DNA of 64,000 nt from Nymphaea colorata (Eukaryota; Streptophyta; Magnoliopsida; Nymphaeales; Nymphaeaceae). Location of the stretch: assembly GCF_008831285.2 (NCBI RefSeq), contig NC_045139.1, forward strand, positions 29,553,206-29,617,205, given 5' to 3'. The notes beneath the pieces were generated by a model. That model did no database searches, was not told where the DNA came from, and saw only the letters and a list, made by a program, of their open reading frames with translations. Each line of letters opens with the position of its first letter. The stretch's first letter is position 1. The position numbers were made by a program, and so were the translations under genes. This document shows positions 46,742 to 60,719 of the stretch, one piece after another.

Positions 46742-49212
46742 CAGAAATTGAAATTTTTTAGTTGAGTGATGTATTTTTTATATTCGGGTTTAGTTTTGTT
46801 TGACATTACCTGGATAAGTTCGTCGAATCATTTGGCTCACTTTTGAAAAAAATCTTGGCTCTCACTATATATATATATAAAAAGAGAGAGCTGTAACCTT
46901 CGCTCGTAAGTACGTGTACATTGACACATGCACAAGGGTACGTGCGGACACACGCAATATAAGTGCACATGCAGCATTAATTGGAAAGTTGGAAAGTGCA
47001 CAACTATATTCTTTTGTCATTTCCTTTACTCCTTGGATGTGGAGCCTATGTTTTATAGGACGCATGTTATACGTCCCAAAAGCATTTAAATTATTGATAT
47101 GAGAAATTGAAGGACATTCTAAAGCAGCTCAGAGAAACATGCATGTTTCTCGTCTTGCTACCAAAAAAATCAATAATAAAATAATTGCATTTGCGCGGTG
47201 TCATGGCAGCCAAAAGATCGGGCTCAAAGTATCATTTCCACCATTGCCTAAAGGGGACAAAAAAAAATAGGGCACAAAAAAAATAGGGGACAAATTGTCT
47301 TCCACATTTAAATAAAGAAATCTGTCGGCTGCTGGCCACAAATTTAGGGACTGTGGTTAAGAAGGACAAAAACCATTGGTAACACTAAAATAAACTGTCC
47401 GATGCTATAAATGGTTGCGAGTCACTAGTCACAGTTGTTTTTCAGTGACACTTTATAAACTCTTATCATCTTATATCCCGGTAAATTTCATATATATATA
47501 TACAAACACGTAAAAACTAAAATCAGCTGGTGACCTCTTTGGGTGGATGATTTTTTTTTTTTTTTTTTTAAAAAAAAGTATGATGCTAACAAGTATCGGA
47601 AATAGGTTTTGTGGGTAACAAAAGTGGACAATGAACTGCCATTGTGGAATGCTCTATTTGCGACAGTTTCTACCATCACAAAGTATATAAAAGAAAAAAA
47701 ATCACATTCCATTATAAATGTTGGCTGGCTGATATATATATGTATATATAATATGAAAGGTGAAATCTTCCGACCATTTGAATCTCCGTCCAATCACGTT
47801 CACCCTGATGCAACACATGGGGTGAACATTTTTAAATACACCAGCTGATTTAATATATAAATATGTATGTGTATATGTATAATACATTAACAGAATATCT
47901 CAGCTACGAATGTCGAGCGACATCACGTTCCACCTAACTGACTGTTGCAAATTTGTACTTCCCGAAAGTAACGGTGTGTGAGATTTTTTTTTCTGAACTT
48001 TTACATTATTGGGTATGAATTATCAGACGATCACTTTAAAATATCTGGAGGGCTAAGTGCCTAAGTCCGTTTGATTCACTGCGCATCTTTTCATGCCAAC
48101 GAATTGGAAACAAATAAACGAATAATATTTGCATTTGTTTTCTTGCTCTTTTTCTGAAAAAACTTGGAAGACCTTTTGATAATCCACAATTTTTTTTCGA
48201 TTAAATTTCCACGGAATGATCATAGAGAGAATTTCTATCATTAAAATGATTATATTTTGATAAGAGGACATTTGGTAACAGGAACACTAACATGGTGTTT
48301 CATATGACACTACGTCATAATGTTGCATGAACCTCCTCCATTGTCAAACACGGACGCAAACACTGGCTTCTTTTCAGATTTATGGCTTTCAATTGGATCC
48401 CAGTAGATCCAGGTCCGAATTTAGACTTGGTTTTGAAGAATCGCAATCCAGTCGTTTCTGATCAGTTCCCTTACGTGGACGCACGACCGTCCAGTGATCC
48501 AGAACAGTCCTTGTTTGGCGTGGCCAAGTTTCCGATAAATGACTCGATATGGTTTGATCACGTGATCCACATCAGCACTTCTTGTTTGTAGCGTTCTATC
48601 ACAGTCTGATCCATGTCAACGATCGTTTGGTTCTCACTGGAAACGGCCATGGACGAGTTCAAGATCCAGTGGGTCCAGAGCTCAACAAGATCGATCTAGA
48701 TTCGTTTCCACATGGATCAGGATCTTCAGTCTTGCTAATTACAAGACCCGATAGAGATATTCTCCCACAGCGAGTCCACATGGATCTAGTCCGACCCAAA
48801 ACCATCTCATTAATGCTGGCACTGGCAGCCTTCTGTTCATAGTTCGTACCCAAGACTTGGACGCCGTCCACGTACATCGAACGACCTTTTTCATTGCTTT
48901 TACGAACGACACGTCCACGTTCTTGGTCAGATGCATAATCAATCTGCTTCAAAAGGTGTGCTTGGATCTCATGTTCTTTATGTGGCCCCAAATTGACCTG
49001 TATTCACGCCTTGGTGGATCCCTCCTTCTGGTTTAGCTGATTCTTGTCCATACTATTTACTTGTAGCAGGAATTTAATATCCACATTTGCTAGCATGAAT
49101 TTCAGATCAGCCTCGAATGCCAAGGTCTATGTATTTATTTATGTAAATTTTTAAATCTATCAAACACAAACACAGCGTTCGTGTTGACAACTTAATATGA
49201 TCAAACTGAACC

Positions 49213-49390
49213 CAGGGCCGAGCCAAGGGGCAGGTAGAGGTCTTGGCCCCTCCTCAAAAAAAAAAAAAAAAAACTTGTAAATTTTATTTATTATATATAA
49301 AATTTTGAAAAATTATACTTCAATCATGTCAAAAATTTAAAACTAATTTAAAACTATGATTCGACTCTCCTCATGAGCCAAGCAATGCCT
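49213..49390. mobile_element. Degenerate GGAGCC-family hAT-like MITE
   Basis: Starts CAGGGCCGAGCCAAGGGGC, the best-preserved left end of the family in this window, followed by CTTGGCCCC, an A run and ATTTTGAAAAATTATACTTC. It ends near GATTCGACTCTCCTCATGA, matching the tail of the 31892-32074 copy, but the right terminal repeat is lost. Confidence 0.45.
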
Positions 49391-49949
49391 TGAATTTAGT
49401 TCATTTCCATATTCTTTGGAATCGGAAGCTTTGAGAATTAGTGTCGGCAGTGGAAAACTTGTCGGTCAAAAAAACTGTAGGCTTCACTGTTTTCATTAAA
49501 AACCAAGGCAATTTTTTTTTTTCACAATGAAATTTTGTTATGAAACACTTGCTTTCTACTTGCACTTGCGAATGCTTTAATAGAATCGAATATTTTCTGC
49601 AATGCAAAACTTTTGCCATCAATCAAACAGTTCATTGGAGGAAAATAGAGGCATTTGAGTAGTTGAAGCGTTCAAACCATGTTTTTTTTTTCTTTTCGAA
49701 AAACATGTTCGAGTTTTTTGGTAAATAGAAAATGTAACGAACTTAGTTTTTGGTGAAAAGATTGTCTGTTTGCCAGAAAAAAAAAAAAAAAAGTTTACTT
49801 GAACAAATGATTGATTCAAAAGAAAATTGTTGGTCCTGATATTTTTTGTGGGTCTATGAGTAACCGTACCAAAAGAGATGAAAAGCACACTCGCGGTTGG
49901 AAAGAACGACACACAACCTCCTACAACGTGTGAAGACTTGATGTCTTAG

Positions 49950-49956
49950 ACGTGGC
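49950..49956 (+). promoter_or_regulatory. ACGTGGC (G-box/ABRE core) upstream of the SEP2-like gene
   Basis: ACGTGGC lies 89 bases before the ATG, with a TATA-like ACTTAAAAGG at about 49981-49990. ACGT-core elements are bound by bZIP/bHLH factors in light- and abscisic-acid-responsive promoters, which suits a stress-induced plastid protein. Presence is seen; function is inferred. Confidence 0.4.
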
Positions 49957-50044
49957 GCCCTAACCGGCCTTGTCCTTGGACTACTTAAAAGGGAGGAGAA
50001 ACCAAACTTTCAAAGTTCTCTCTCCTTCTCTTCAACGATCAGCC

Positions 50045-51388
50045 ATGGCTGCTGCTTCAGTGGCATCTCAGTCATTCTTCTGCGAGTTGCAGCAGAAACC
50101 GGCGTCCCCTAAGAAGGACTTGGCCGTTACACGAGTCCGAATCCCGGACGCGTCGTCGCCGGAGAACAGTAAGATCATGCTGCAGCCGAGACTATGCAAT
50201 TTGAGAACTTATGGCGCTCCGAGCAGTGGCTTGTTGAAAGCAAGAGAAGACTCGCGTGTCTCTCCCTTCTTCGATTCTCTGTCTGCTTATATCGATAATT
50301 CAAGGAAAACCGAGTTCGTCGAGATCCTGTCCGGTCGTCTGGCCATGGTATTTCTTCTCTCACTCCTTTTTTATTTTATCGCATCTCTGGTACTTCTCTG
50401 TAGATTTCTTGGCCCACAAAACGCAGGGTTCTATCAATTTTAGTTTATCGAAGTCTGAGTGTAGGGTTGCTTTTCATTCTTCTTGCTCTTAGGAGGTGCC
50501 CAGGTAGAACGGAAAAGAAAATCAACCAGAAATTTAGAAGCTATTCACAGAATTCATGCTGTTACAGAACACAGAATTCCCCATCTCATTTTGTGTTGGT
50601 AGAAACTATAAACACCTCGAAGTTTCTTGATATTTACTGAAACCATCCTCCTAATTAGTTAGGTAAAAGAAAATATGTTCTTTGGTAGACCTCAAATTCA
50701 ATTCTCTGAGAGAAGAAGTCAGCTACCAAAGTTCTATTGAAGAACGAAGAGATTGAGGGTTCGTCTTGTTTTTCCAATTTTTAATTTCTTCTGTAGTTTC
50801 TATGACACCAGGATCTGTCATCTTCATCTTGTCCTTTTTACGTTCACTGTAAAAAAAAAACTCCCGCAGAAGATTCCTTTCATGTCTTCGAAATTTCAGG
50901 TACAGCATATGAGCGTTTATTTGGCAAAGGAAATCGAGTTTAGAATATAGGGAAAGACCTTTTACTGGGCGGGGGAAACAAAAAATTAAGAATCTGGCAT
51001 TTTACTGCTGTTTTGTATTATTGGCAGGTTAGATTCCTCACTAGAAGAAAGTGATTCAGTAAAAGCAAAGACATGACTGAAACTTTATGATCTTTCACTG
51101 TTTTTTGGTTGAGGGCAGATAGCATTCGCAGCAGCAGTAGGGGTGGAAATGGTGACGGGCAACTCCTTGTTCGGGAAGGTGGGGATGCAGGGGATAGTAG
51201 AGGGAGGTGGGCTGTGCCTGGGAGCCGTCGCGTGTGCCGCTACTTTTGCCTTCTTGTCGACGGCCCGGACCAGGGTGGGCAACATCTTCACCTTGAGCTG
51301 CAACAGCTTGGTCGACTCCCTCATCGACAATCTAGTGGACGGGCTCTTCTATGAAGATGACTTTCAGGACTGGCTGGATGACATATAA
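50045..51388 (+). CDS. SEP2: Stress-enhanced protein 2-like (LHC superfamily)
   Basis: Thylakoid protein of the extended light-harvesting superfamily; Arabidopsis SEP2 rises under high light and is thought to help photoprotection. Two exons, 50045-50347 and 51119-51388, joined in phase 0, 190 residues. The start is ATGGCTGCTGCTTCAG, in a good plant context. Residues 1-45 form a Ser/Ala-rich, acid-poor plastid transit peptide. A conserved KIMLQPRLCNLRTYG-like block follows at about 43-57, then SPFFDSLSAYID. Helix 1 carries the chlorophyll-binding-type motif E-I-L-S-G-R-L-A-M (about 93-101) and runs on into IAFAAAVGVEMVTG; the intron falls exactly after GRLAM. Helix 2 is about GGGLCLGAVACAATFAFLS. 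The C-terminus (FTLSCNSLVDSLIDNLVDGL) is the diagnostic SEP2 tail. Intron of 771 bp, GT-AG. Confidence 0.93.
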
Positions 51389-53168
51389 ATCAATACCCTT
51401 CTCTCTTTCTATATGTTCTCTCTTTTTCCTTTGCTGTTTATGAATGTAGTTAGTTATGAAGATTTGGAAAAAGAACAGCCATGTAAAGTTTCACAGGTGT
51501 CTGAGTTTCTAGGAGAACACACATTATGTAGGGTTATCATATAAGGCAAATGGTATATATAATATGTATGAATATTGCTGTTATAGTGACCATACGATTC
51601 AGGTGAGAAGGATAACGTGTGACTCTTTTCTTCTTATGTTCATCCAAGGTAGCACAACTATGTGTCTCCTAGAGAGAGAGAGAGAGAGACTTTCCTATCT
51701 GGCACACAAGCGCCAAGAAACAGATGCCAACAAAACAAGAATCAGGATGCAAGAATCAAAACAAGAATCAGTTTGGTCCACTTCTCAGGAGGTAAACTCC
51801 AAGTTTGCTTCGATCAATAAAATTTGACATAAAAATTTGATCTTTAGCAGAAACAAAATGGTTCAAATAAGTGTTGTAACCAAGACATGGAAAACATCAC
51901 TAGGACTATTCACTTTCTTGTTAGTATACTGACGAACATTTGAAGTGCATGTGTGCAAGTTACGTTAAGACAGTGCGGCCTTATCTCAACTCGGTGCAAA
52001 TGGAGGATAATGAATATGTTCATTCAATAACAACCTGCAAATAATATAGGTGATAAAGGGAACTCCAAAATGGGACCAGGAGAGTAAGGAATCAGTTACA
52101 TGAGGGCCCGTTTACTAAGGGTATATTTTGTAATTGTTTTATGAATGATGAATTAGCTTCAAAAATCGGGTAGATTCATGAAACACTCTGACAATTTATG
52201 AAGAAATTTATGAGACAATTTATGAAGTTTATGAAATTTTGTTAGATGAAGTACAGGCAATTGGACATGCCCATATCCCTTTTTCATTTTGTATGACGAG
52301 GAGGCCTTCAAATTAGTGGCCTGCTAGCCCTGACGATCAAGCCTAAAGGGGATAATAATAGCATGGGGAAACCTCAGGGTGGTGACAGTCGAACCGGGGA
52401 TTTCACTTGGATGAACATATGAGCAGTGGGCCGCTTTAATATAATCTATTAGTTTACAGGTAAAGCAATCTACATCGCTTAAAAAGCCTCTCACACACAT
52501 GGGTTAGAATAACAAATTCATAGCGATGGACGGAATATTCATCGGAAGAGTCTGAGAAGTGAAGCAGTTTTACATTGAGGGCACTAGAAAATGGCCACTG
52601 TCAACCTGGCAGTACTTTGTGATCAACCTCTATGCCTTGCATTTTGAGGTTGAGCAAAAAGATACGGAAACAAATCCTCTTGTATAATTAATAAAACAGC
52701 CAAAAAAGAAAATATTTCTTTTTTGATTCTTTGCTGCATAGAGTCAATTGAAAGTGCTGGCTAAGTCAAATTGCAGCTTCTTTACTGAGAGAGAAGAGGG
52801 GAAGCAGAAAAAAGTAAGAAGAAAAGACTCATTCTTTGCATCAATATCAAAGTGTGGCCATCTTAATTCAACTGGTCATCATCAAGATATATTTATTCAT
52901 GTTCAAGGGAATAACCTTATCATGACTTCTTAGTCATTCACTTGAATTATTTTTACATGCAGAACGTGGCAGAGAAGGGAAACTCTTATTCTACAAAAAT
53001 GAGTTCACTTCTTGAACTGCATGCATATCCCTGGAAGGAAATAGCTCAAAGAAGTGGTCCCTGCTCACCCGGAATCCAAAGTTGCTTAAAGAAGTGACAG
53101 CAGCTGCTACAGATGCATGTTGGACGTTCTGAATTATTAGCTTTAACTGGCTATAGTACAGGTTCATT
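51389..53168. other. Intergenic region between convergent SEP2-like and DPE1 genes
   Basis: The two genes converge here, so the stretch contains both 3' ends. A (GA)n run lies at about 51672-51689. No other gene seen. Confidence 0.45.
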
Positions 53169-56100
53169 TCACAGCCTGTTGTACATTGAGAGCATATCAC
53201 TTAGTTTCCTTGCTTCAGATTCTAATTTGTCAAAATTCCTTGAGCTGCTCATCCTCCAGCGCCAGTTCCCAAACTGTTTCATAGAACAGGAGAAAAACAA
53301 ATGGAAATTGCTAATGAGTGACTCAAGTATGAACTTAGATAAATTCCTCATTTTGCAACTGAGCAGCAACAAAAATGGATCAGAATTAAATGTTCTCGAT
53401 GCATGTTCTTAAGTGAATAATTTTTGGCACGATAACCAACCATACTGAGATTGATAATAAATAAAAAAAAAATATGAACATGTTGGAATGAGAAAATGGT
53501 AGGGATATAAGTGTTCCGATTATTGCAGTAACAATTTTCACAAGAAAAACCTTCATATTTGTCCAACTTGGAAAGGGCAGGCAAAAGAGAATACAAATGC
53601 TGCCACCATATTTAATAGCAGAATGACAAAACTTTTAACATAGACCATAAAATCGTTTCTTCCTACCTGTGTGGCTGGTGTATTCATCCTTGCTGAATTA
53701 TCAAGTTCAAGGACATCTTGCATGGGTATTATGACAGTTCGTGCAACTGATGATACAGCAGCTTCCATTAATGCCCATGAGCTGTGACTCTCTTCAGTTA
53801 GGTGAAGGTATTTCCGTACCTAAAACAGGAGTAAATATAACTTGAATGGGTATAACACATATTACCACCTCGAGAAAAGCAAAAATGCCTATCGCAAAGG
53901 CAAAAAACTCAAATTTGGACTTCTTATAAACTCCCATATAAGCGCATTCCTGGAGTGCATGCCACCAGTGATATGGGAACCAAACCAAGTTCCTCGAACA
54001 AGTTGAGAATAAATTTATCTTAGATCAAGTCACAGTAGGCCTATAATGAACCTTGAAGTCCTTAACATATTCACCAGAAGAAGAAACTTACGTTTGACTT
54101 CTCATTTTCTCCCAAGTTCTCCCACCAGCCAACAGCCTGTAAAAGCATACATCTGAAGGCAGTAATTGCATTGCTCAAAGGAGATGATTCTTAGAAATGG
54201 ACAGATGTGTATAATGATGATGTCGTATGTTTAAGTTTGAGTCAAATGAGCTAACATAAAAAATGGTTTATGCAGCAAGTTTTGGAGCCAAAAAGAACAC
54301 CCAGAAAAGTGCTGCTCGACTACAATAAGAGATCATACCGTGTCATTATCATGAGTTCCAGTGTATACAACTTGATTGACTTCATGATTATGAGGCAGGT
54401 GTGGATTATCTGATCTACTTCCAAAAGCTACCACGAAAAATATAGTTAGATATTATAATGACATGATACACACACACACACACACACACAAACATATATA
54501 TCAGAAACAAAAATACTTATTTTATAGCATAAGCTAGCTGCAAAAATTACCAAATTGAAGAACAGCCATTCCGGGAGCCCCAATCGCTTTCCTCAACTTA
54601 ACAACATCCTCGGTGATTACCCCCTGTAGTAAAGATCTAATACATGTAAACCATGATATCACTTAATTATGGTATGAATAGATATATGGGGTGGTGCCAC
54701 AACATCTATGTCATCTAGAAAATTTTTGTCTGAAAAAAATCCTCTAGATGCCACAAATTCCAGCTTATCTAGTCAGATCTTGATTCTGAAGTGTACCTAC
54801 AATTTTCCCAAGGTTATGTAATTTTTATAAAATGTGCAAGTAGCATCTCTTCATTCTAGACGAATAAATCTTTGAAACCAAGTTGTTTTCCAGCACTTAG
54901 ACATCTCCAACAAAGAGTAGCTTACTTGGTGGAGTTACATTTCAATCAACTGAGTCAAATTTTACAGACCCTTAAGGTGAAAGTATTGAATTTTTCACCG
55001 TATTGAAAAAATTAAATCAAGTAATGCCTTTTAGGAAAATTATCTTAAATAGTAAGACCGATGGGCTTTATGCAAATTTCACCATATGTAGCTGCTAATA
55101 ACCTACCAAGTCTTCAGCAATTATACTGATATCTCCAATTGCATTGGCTATTGCTTCAAATAAGGCTTCTCTTGGTCCAGCCTGTTTCCAAATCCAGATA
55201 TTAGCACAAACCAGTGTGGAAAGAAGAGTTAACAAGAAGCAACTAACCTTCCAGGTTCCAGCCAATGCAATCTTGGCTTCTGTAGATATTCACTATGTCA
55301 GTATCTGCCACATCTCATCAGTTGCACCAGTCAAATACTATCTCCCTAAAATCTACATGACAGTTAGATGTTACCAGAAGGAACGGCCCAGTATCCAGCA
55401 AATCCCCGAAAATGATCGATCCGAAATTCATCAAAAAGATCATATGCGCGCTCTATTCGCTGTATCCACCAAGTGAAACCATCCTTTTCCATTGCTTGCC
55501 AGTCATATAAAGGACTATCAAACAGATAGAGGAAAAAATTTAGATGTATACATGAGTAAAATCAAGCACAACATAAGAACATTGAGAAACTTGGTTCCTT
55601 CTGCCCTAAAAAGTATTGCATGCAGTCGATGTCATTGATATATTGACAAATAAACTGAGAACAGAGGTATTTTTTATATATATATTTTGCAGATGTTTTC
55701 TGCAATGTTTGAGCTACTTGATATTTGATTTATTGTATTCATAAATGTATGAGGTAATCCATTTTCATATACCAGTTCTATTAATGAGATATAGAATTGT
55801 AAAGAGGGTAAAACCTCATCAGGCCTAAGTTTATTTCTATCATTCCATCCGTATCCTTAATAGAAAATACAACACCATGACCATCAGCAATGCAAAATTT
55901 GAACTTCACTTTTGTCCAACCAGAGTAATCCACCAGAAAAACATCATTGATCATTTGAATTTTTGCAAAATTTTCTGAATAAATTTAGTAATTGATTTTT
56001 AAATACTATGCATAAAACTTCATTGATAAGCTTGCATTTGCAACACTTTGTCACGGACTCACGGTTGTTGACGAATTGTATGAATTATGAAATAACTTCC

Positions 56101-59035
56101 TTTAATGGCATGTGACAGAATAGTTTGCCTTACGATTTTTATTATTTTTTTAAATAAAACTCCTGTAGTTTGACTTTGACCTTTCCAGGATATTATCTTC
56201 AATATGCATGAAAATATTTAATTTGAAACTAAAATCCACGGTTTATAGGCACAAGATGCACTAAATGATTTTAGTAGAGGGAGTATCGCAAAATTGTTAT
56301 ATTGTTCTAAGATTTTCTGAGAAAACTTGTCAAATAAGTTATCAAGACTGAAAAATATCTGACAATGGTATTTGTACAATTAACTCTAATATGATCAATC
56401 GTAGAAATGATTCTCTTGAAGTATACATAACACAAGACAATGTACAGTGACTACCTGCCCCAAAGTTGGCCAGTTTCACTGAATGCATCAGGAGGCACAC
56501 CACTAACAAGAAGAGGAAATCCTTTCCTGTTCTGTATGTGGAAAGTGAAAATTGTAAAACAGTCTCTATGTTACTTATTAGTTGAGGGGATTCAATTTCC
56601 AGACAGGGTATTACTTACCAGCAAAAATTTTCTTTTGTTTGCCCAAACATCTGCACTATGGTAACCTACATAAATTGGCATGTCGCCCATGATGGAAATC
56701 CCTTTGGATTTGGCATATTGATGAACTGCTTGCCATTGCCTTTGAAACAAAAACTGCTGAGCGATAAATATATCTATCTGCAAAGCATACAAAAAAGATG
56801 TGAGGCATTCATGATCCGCTATGTATTAATAACTAAGAAAACTTTAAAGAAATTCAAAGACCCCAAAGGTAGCTTTAACTAAGACTTACAAATTTTTTGT
56901 GTGTTTGGTAAATTTCTTCTAAGGCTACAAGATGACGATCCTTCAAAGGTTCAGGCCATTCATACCAAGTCAATGTATTGAGAGTATTGTCAATGGCTGC
57001 GAAAAGAGCTGCATCCTCAATCCAACCTGGAAAAGGCCTCCACATTAGCCTTGATGCCTAAACGGCCAAGGAGCTTGTAGAAATCCAGGTTAGCAGAAAA
57101 ATATTTGTTCAACTACATCCTTTAAAAGATATTTTCAAATTATTATGTGTTTACAAGCTTATTTTAAATGAAACACTAAAACCAATAAAATATTTAAAAA
57201 TATACTGCAAGACAAATTTTTCCTGTTTTGAAACTTCCATGGCTTTTAGCAAAATTAGTCCAATTTCTGCAGGTCACACATGCAATTATCCATGTGCTTC
57301 ATGCAACCATGGTCCATGTGGACCATGCGTTTCTTTGAGGCAGGTATTTGTATAAGTATATGCCTCTGGCTGTTGCATAATAAGAATGATTAGAAGCATT
57401 TTTCATCCCCTTCATCACCTTGCTTGGCATTGTTTAGTAAATCATTAGAGGCAAAATAGCCAGCCACAAGGAGACAAGCAAACAAACAGGCATCAATGTA
57501 AAACACTTTTATGGCATTGGACAATCTGGGACTTGTGCACAATCAGCATAGGAGAGGTGATTTATGCAAACTGCAAAGCAGATCCACAATAAGTGACAAA
57601 CACCAGCCTAATGAGAAGGTCAATCAGCTGACGAATAGGTCCAGTGTCAGGGTCTAATAAATTACCTGAAATTTCTGGTGCTTTTCGGAAGGCTTCAAAT
57701 TGCTTTTTCAGTTCTCCATCACCTAAAACAAGCCTTTCTGCAGCCTGCAGATGAGCTAGAAAGAAATAAATCATTTTACTTAATTCTTTCCACAATCGTT
57801 CTGGGACCAGGAAATTTACATTTCTTGTCATTCAAGACTGGGTACTAGATTAAATACTGGGGAAATCCATCAAGGTAACAGCAAGGAAAATATACAGAAA
57901 CATCCTCAAAAATATAAAATAAAATGTCCAAGAATACACTAACCAAGTTTGAAAGGATAATATATTACAGTCGAGAGAATCTAGAGAGAAATTTCGAAGT
58001 AGCATTTGCATGCCAACCGCTCATAATACTTTTGAGTTTATGCAAAGAAGTAGGTAGAGAAATTACAACCATTTTGCTATAAATACAATAGAAGAAGGTA
58101 AGTTTCATGTACTGGAAAGGTCTGTATACCGTTACCTTTGCAATCAATGGATCTTTTACATCAGCAACATCTGCAAATCGCACATATTCTTCATCCCTTG
58201 CATTTAGGAAGCAACACATACATTTGAGTGTTAACATTTTTCAGAATGTACACTTAAAACAACAGGTCGAAGCTCTTAAAGGCACTCACATTGGTTCTGG
58301 GAGTTCTTCCTCCTTCAGTAACCCATCCTTGACAAGTTCTTCCAGAGAAATAAGAAGCGTATTACCACAGTTTGCATCCTGTAGGTAAGACGTAGACCAG
58401 TCAGCCAAGTGCAGAAATGCAATTACATAGTAAAACATGCAGGAGTATAGTTTACACAAGCTCAAGTGTTTCATATGCAAGGTAACCTTCACTGTGGAAT
58501 TAAATGATGCTGTCAATTGTCATTTGCTGAAGCAAAATATAGAATGCCACATGATAAGCAAAGTATGCAGGAAAATATAACAAGCACCTATGTAGGTAAA
58601 ATAAAACAGCATAGATTGGATCAACAAAATAACGTGGATTCTCATACAGTCAGAAATGTGAGACCTCCAATTAGTTGGTGGTAATTTGAAGAAGGCCGAC
58701 ACACTTTTAAAGCTTGCGGGCAACAAAATAATGCAAAACTGAATCTATGCCTTTTAGAACCCTCTAGTCATGAGTATAAAGCGTCTCTGCTGTCAACGAA
58801 CATTCCTTGCTGAAATTCCTTGCTTGTTCATATGAATAACAACTTAATGAGTTTCCTAGTGGCACTCAAGCTTATGCAACACTACCGTAGACAGTACCTG
58901 GCCTGCATACGGAGACCCATCTTCACCACCTTTCCTGCCCGGTGGAACAAGAGGGAGTACCTGCTCAAATTAAAGAAGACAAAATAGTCCGAGTTCAGAA
59001 TAACAAAAAATTATGACAAAAAGAAAGGATCGAGC

Positions 59036-59091
<56 letters not shown>

Positions 59092-59858
59092 GCAGTAAAG
59101 AAAGTAAACTTGAGAATGATTTATCACAAGTCAGCACAATAAATTGTGAAGATGATAAATGGAAATAAAAAGAGGCTTCCATATGTAAATAAAATACCAT
59201 CACTGCAGCAATCCCACAGAACCGCAATTTTGTCAAATGCGGATTGACCAAGAAGCCTCAGAGGCACACTACATTGAATCTCATTCAACCGAATTTATTT
59301 GATAGCAGAATCTTATGCACTAGATTTAACAACTGGAGACGGACCAGACAAACAACCTTAGTTCCAAATGCTAAAGCGACACCAAGAACAGGAAAATGCT
59401 CAATCTCAAAGAGAATTAAAATGAAAAGGGTGCTTCCAATGCTGAAATGTAGTTCAACCCAGACCAAAACGCAGCCAACAGAATAGGCTCCACAATCAAA
59501 TTTTCACCTGCCAGACCGAGCAACCAGTGGAATGCAGCCAATCCAAGAAGCGGAACGCCTCGGAGCCGAGATCGCCAATGCCATGGGGGCCCGTCAGGGA
59601 GCTAGGATGAAGCAAGATGCCGGCCCTTCTGCGGTCCTTAGGATCCTTCCGGGGGTACCACTCTCCGTAATCCGCCGGCAAGTCCTCGCCCACGGCGAAC
59701 TGTGAGACGTCACGCAAAGAGCTGCTCGTAGCGGCCAGTTTGAATCCTCGCCCTGTTTTTAGGAGAAGAGAGAGGCCTTTCCTGAATTGGGGTTGCTTGG
59801 TGGCTGGTGGGGAAGATGGGAGTGGGCAGAGAGAGTGATGATGAACGGAGAAAGCCAT
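53169..59858 (-). CDS. DPE1: Plastid 4-alpha-glucanotransferase (disproportionating enzyme 1, GH77)
   Basis: Transfers glucan units between maltooligosaccharides in the plastid stroma (maltotriose to glucose plus longer chains), acting in starch breakdown. Sixteen exons on the minus strand: 59858-59508, 58960-58898, 58378-58290, 58196-58136, 57744-57666, 57026-56890, 56777-56619, 56531-56455, 55514-55375, 55279-55248, 55181-55107, 54623-54551, 54427-54339, 54136-54092, 53819-53667, 53273-53169. All are GT-AG and phases agree, giving 575 residues against 576 in Arabidopsis (from memory). Residues 1-50 are a Ser/Pro/Lys transit peptide. GH77 landmarks follow in order: LLHPSSLTGPHGIGDLG, DANCGNTLLISLEELV, IMGDMPIYVGYHSADVWAN, the nucleophile Asp-372 in RIDHFRGF, acid/base Glu-419 in IIAEDL, Asp-472 in GTHDNDT, and MNTPAT near the end. 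All three catalytic acids are present. A GRKGGEDG-type insertion replaces the shorter PDEGG in exon 2. Single-copy and apparently intact. Confidence 0.96.
59038..59088. repeat. Compound (CT)n(TA)n microsatellite in DPE1 intron 1
   Basis: CT run followed by TA run, about 50 bases in total, inside the first DPE1 intron. Confidence 0.88.
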
Positions 59859-59956
59859 TCTCTGCAACCAACAGAAAATGGCGACGGGGAAGATATGTGT
59901 GGGGGAGAAAGAGAGAGATAGAGAGAGCAATTCACATGCCTTGGGTTTCTGGACGG

Positions 59957-59964
59957 CTTATATT
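59957..59964 (-). promoter_or_regulatory. TATA-like site of DPE1
   Basis: AATATAAG on the minus strand, about 100 bases upstream of the DPE1 ATG; the stretch between is GA/CT-rich. Weak match to a TATA box. Confidence 0.35.
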
Positions 59965-60719
59965 CACGCTTTTGAAAGTTTTCTACCGTATTGGCGTAGA
60001 ATATCGGATCGCAAGCGAGGAACCCATTATTTATTTTGTACTTTCTCTGCTAAATAATTCAAAATATTTTTCTACCATTAGTTGATGGCGCTTTGCCCAT
60101 CGGGTGCATGTTTGGAAAAATCGCGAAGTAAAATAAAATTTGCTTGCTACTTTCCCTAACCGTCGGTGAACTGGATTTGGGCTCTTTTCCCAGGCTGATC
60201 TTTTGTTTCTTGTGACAAAAATCTTCTCCTTTCACTCCGATAAGATAAAGGCAGATGATTCTCCTTTTGGCAGTGAACAAAAAATTACTAAGAAAAAGAT
60301 ATAATTATTAAAGGTAACTAAGCCCACAAAGAATTATTTAAAATTGGCATTTAAATATTTATTGCTAAATTAAGAATTGAGTAAAACTTAATTAACATGG
60401 TCAGAAGAGAAATATCAAGAGCACGAGGAGTTCTCAGATTGAATGCTCAATTGGTCTTTTCAGAATAAATTGAGTGCTTTTTCATGTATTTAAATTACTT
60501 AGATTTTTTTTTTGTGATAGATATTTTAGCTTTTATGCAAGATATTAATTTTTCGAATAGATGAAAACAAATTACCAAAACGTATATTTATATCTGCTCT
60601 AAAACTTGGCTTTCCTTTTTTATTTTTAAAAGCAAGAAGTCCTCTCTTGCCGTAAATGATTTAAAATAAAACGCCCTTTAAAATTATCCAAAATAATTGT
60701 TAACCTCTTGTAACAAAAT

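Larger units (their letters stand above)
45836..49940. other. Intergenic region, microsatellites and decayed repeats
   Basis: No gene recognised. Contains TA runs (46101-46139, 46700-46739), a degenerate GGAGCC-family MITE (about 49213-49390) and long A/T homopolymers (47551-47577, 49258-49273, 49779-49793). The less AT-rich block at 48370-49010 has short open frames on both strands, none recognisable; it may be a decayed element. Confidence 0.4.

Noticed and set aside
48659-48991. Minus-strand open frame of 110 codons
   Set aside because: No recognisable motif, no ATG-based conserved start and no splice partner; kept only as part of an unexplained intergenic block.
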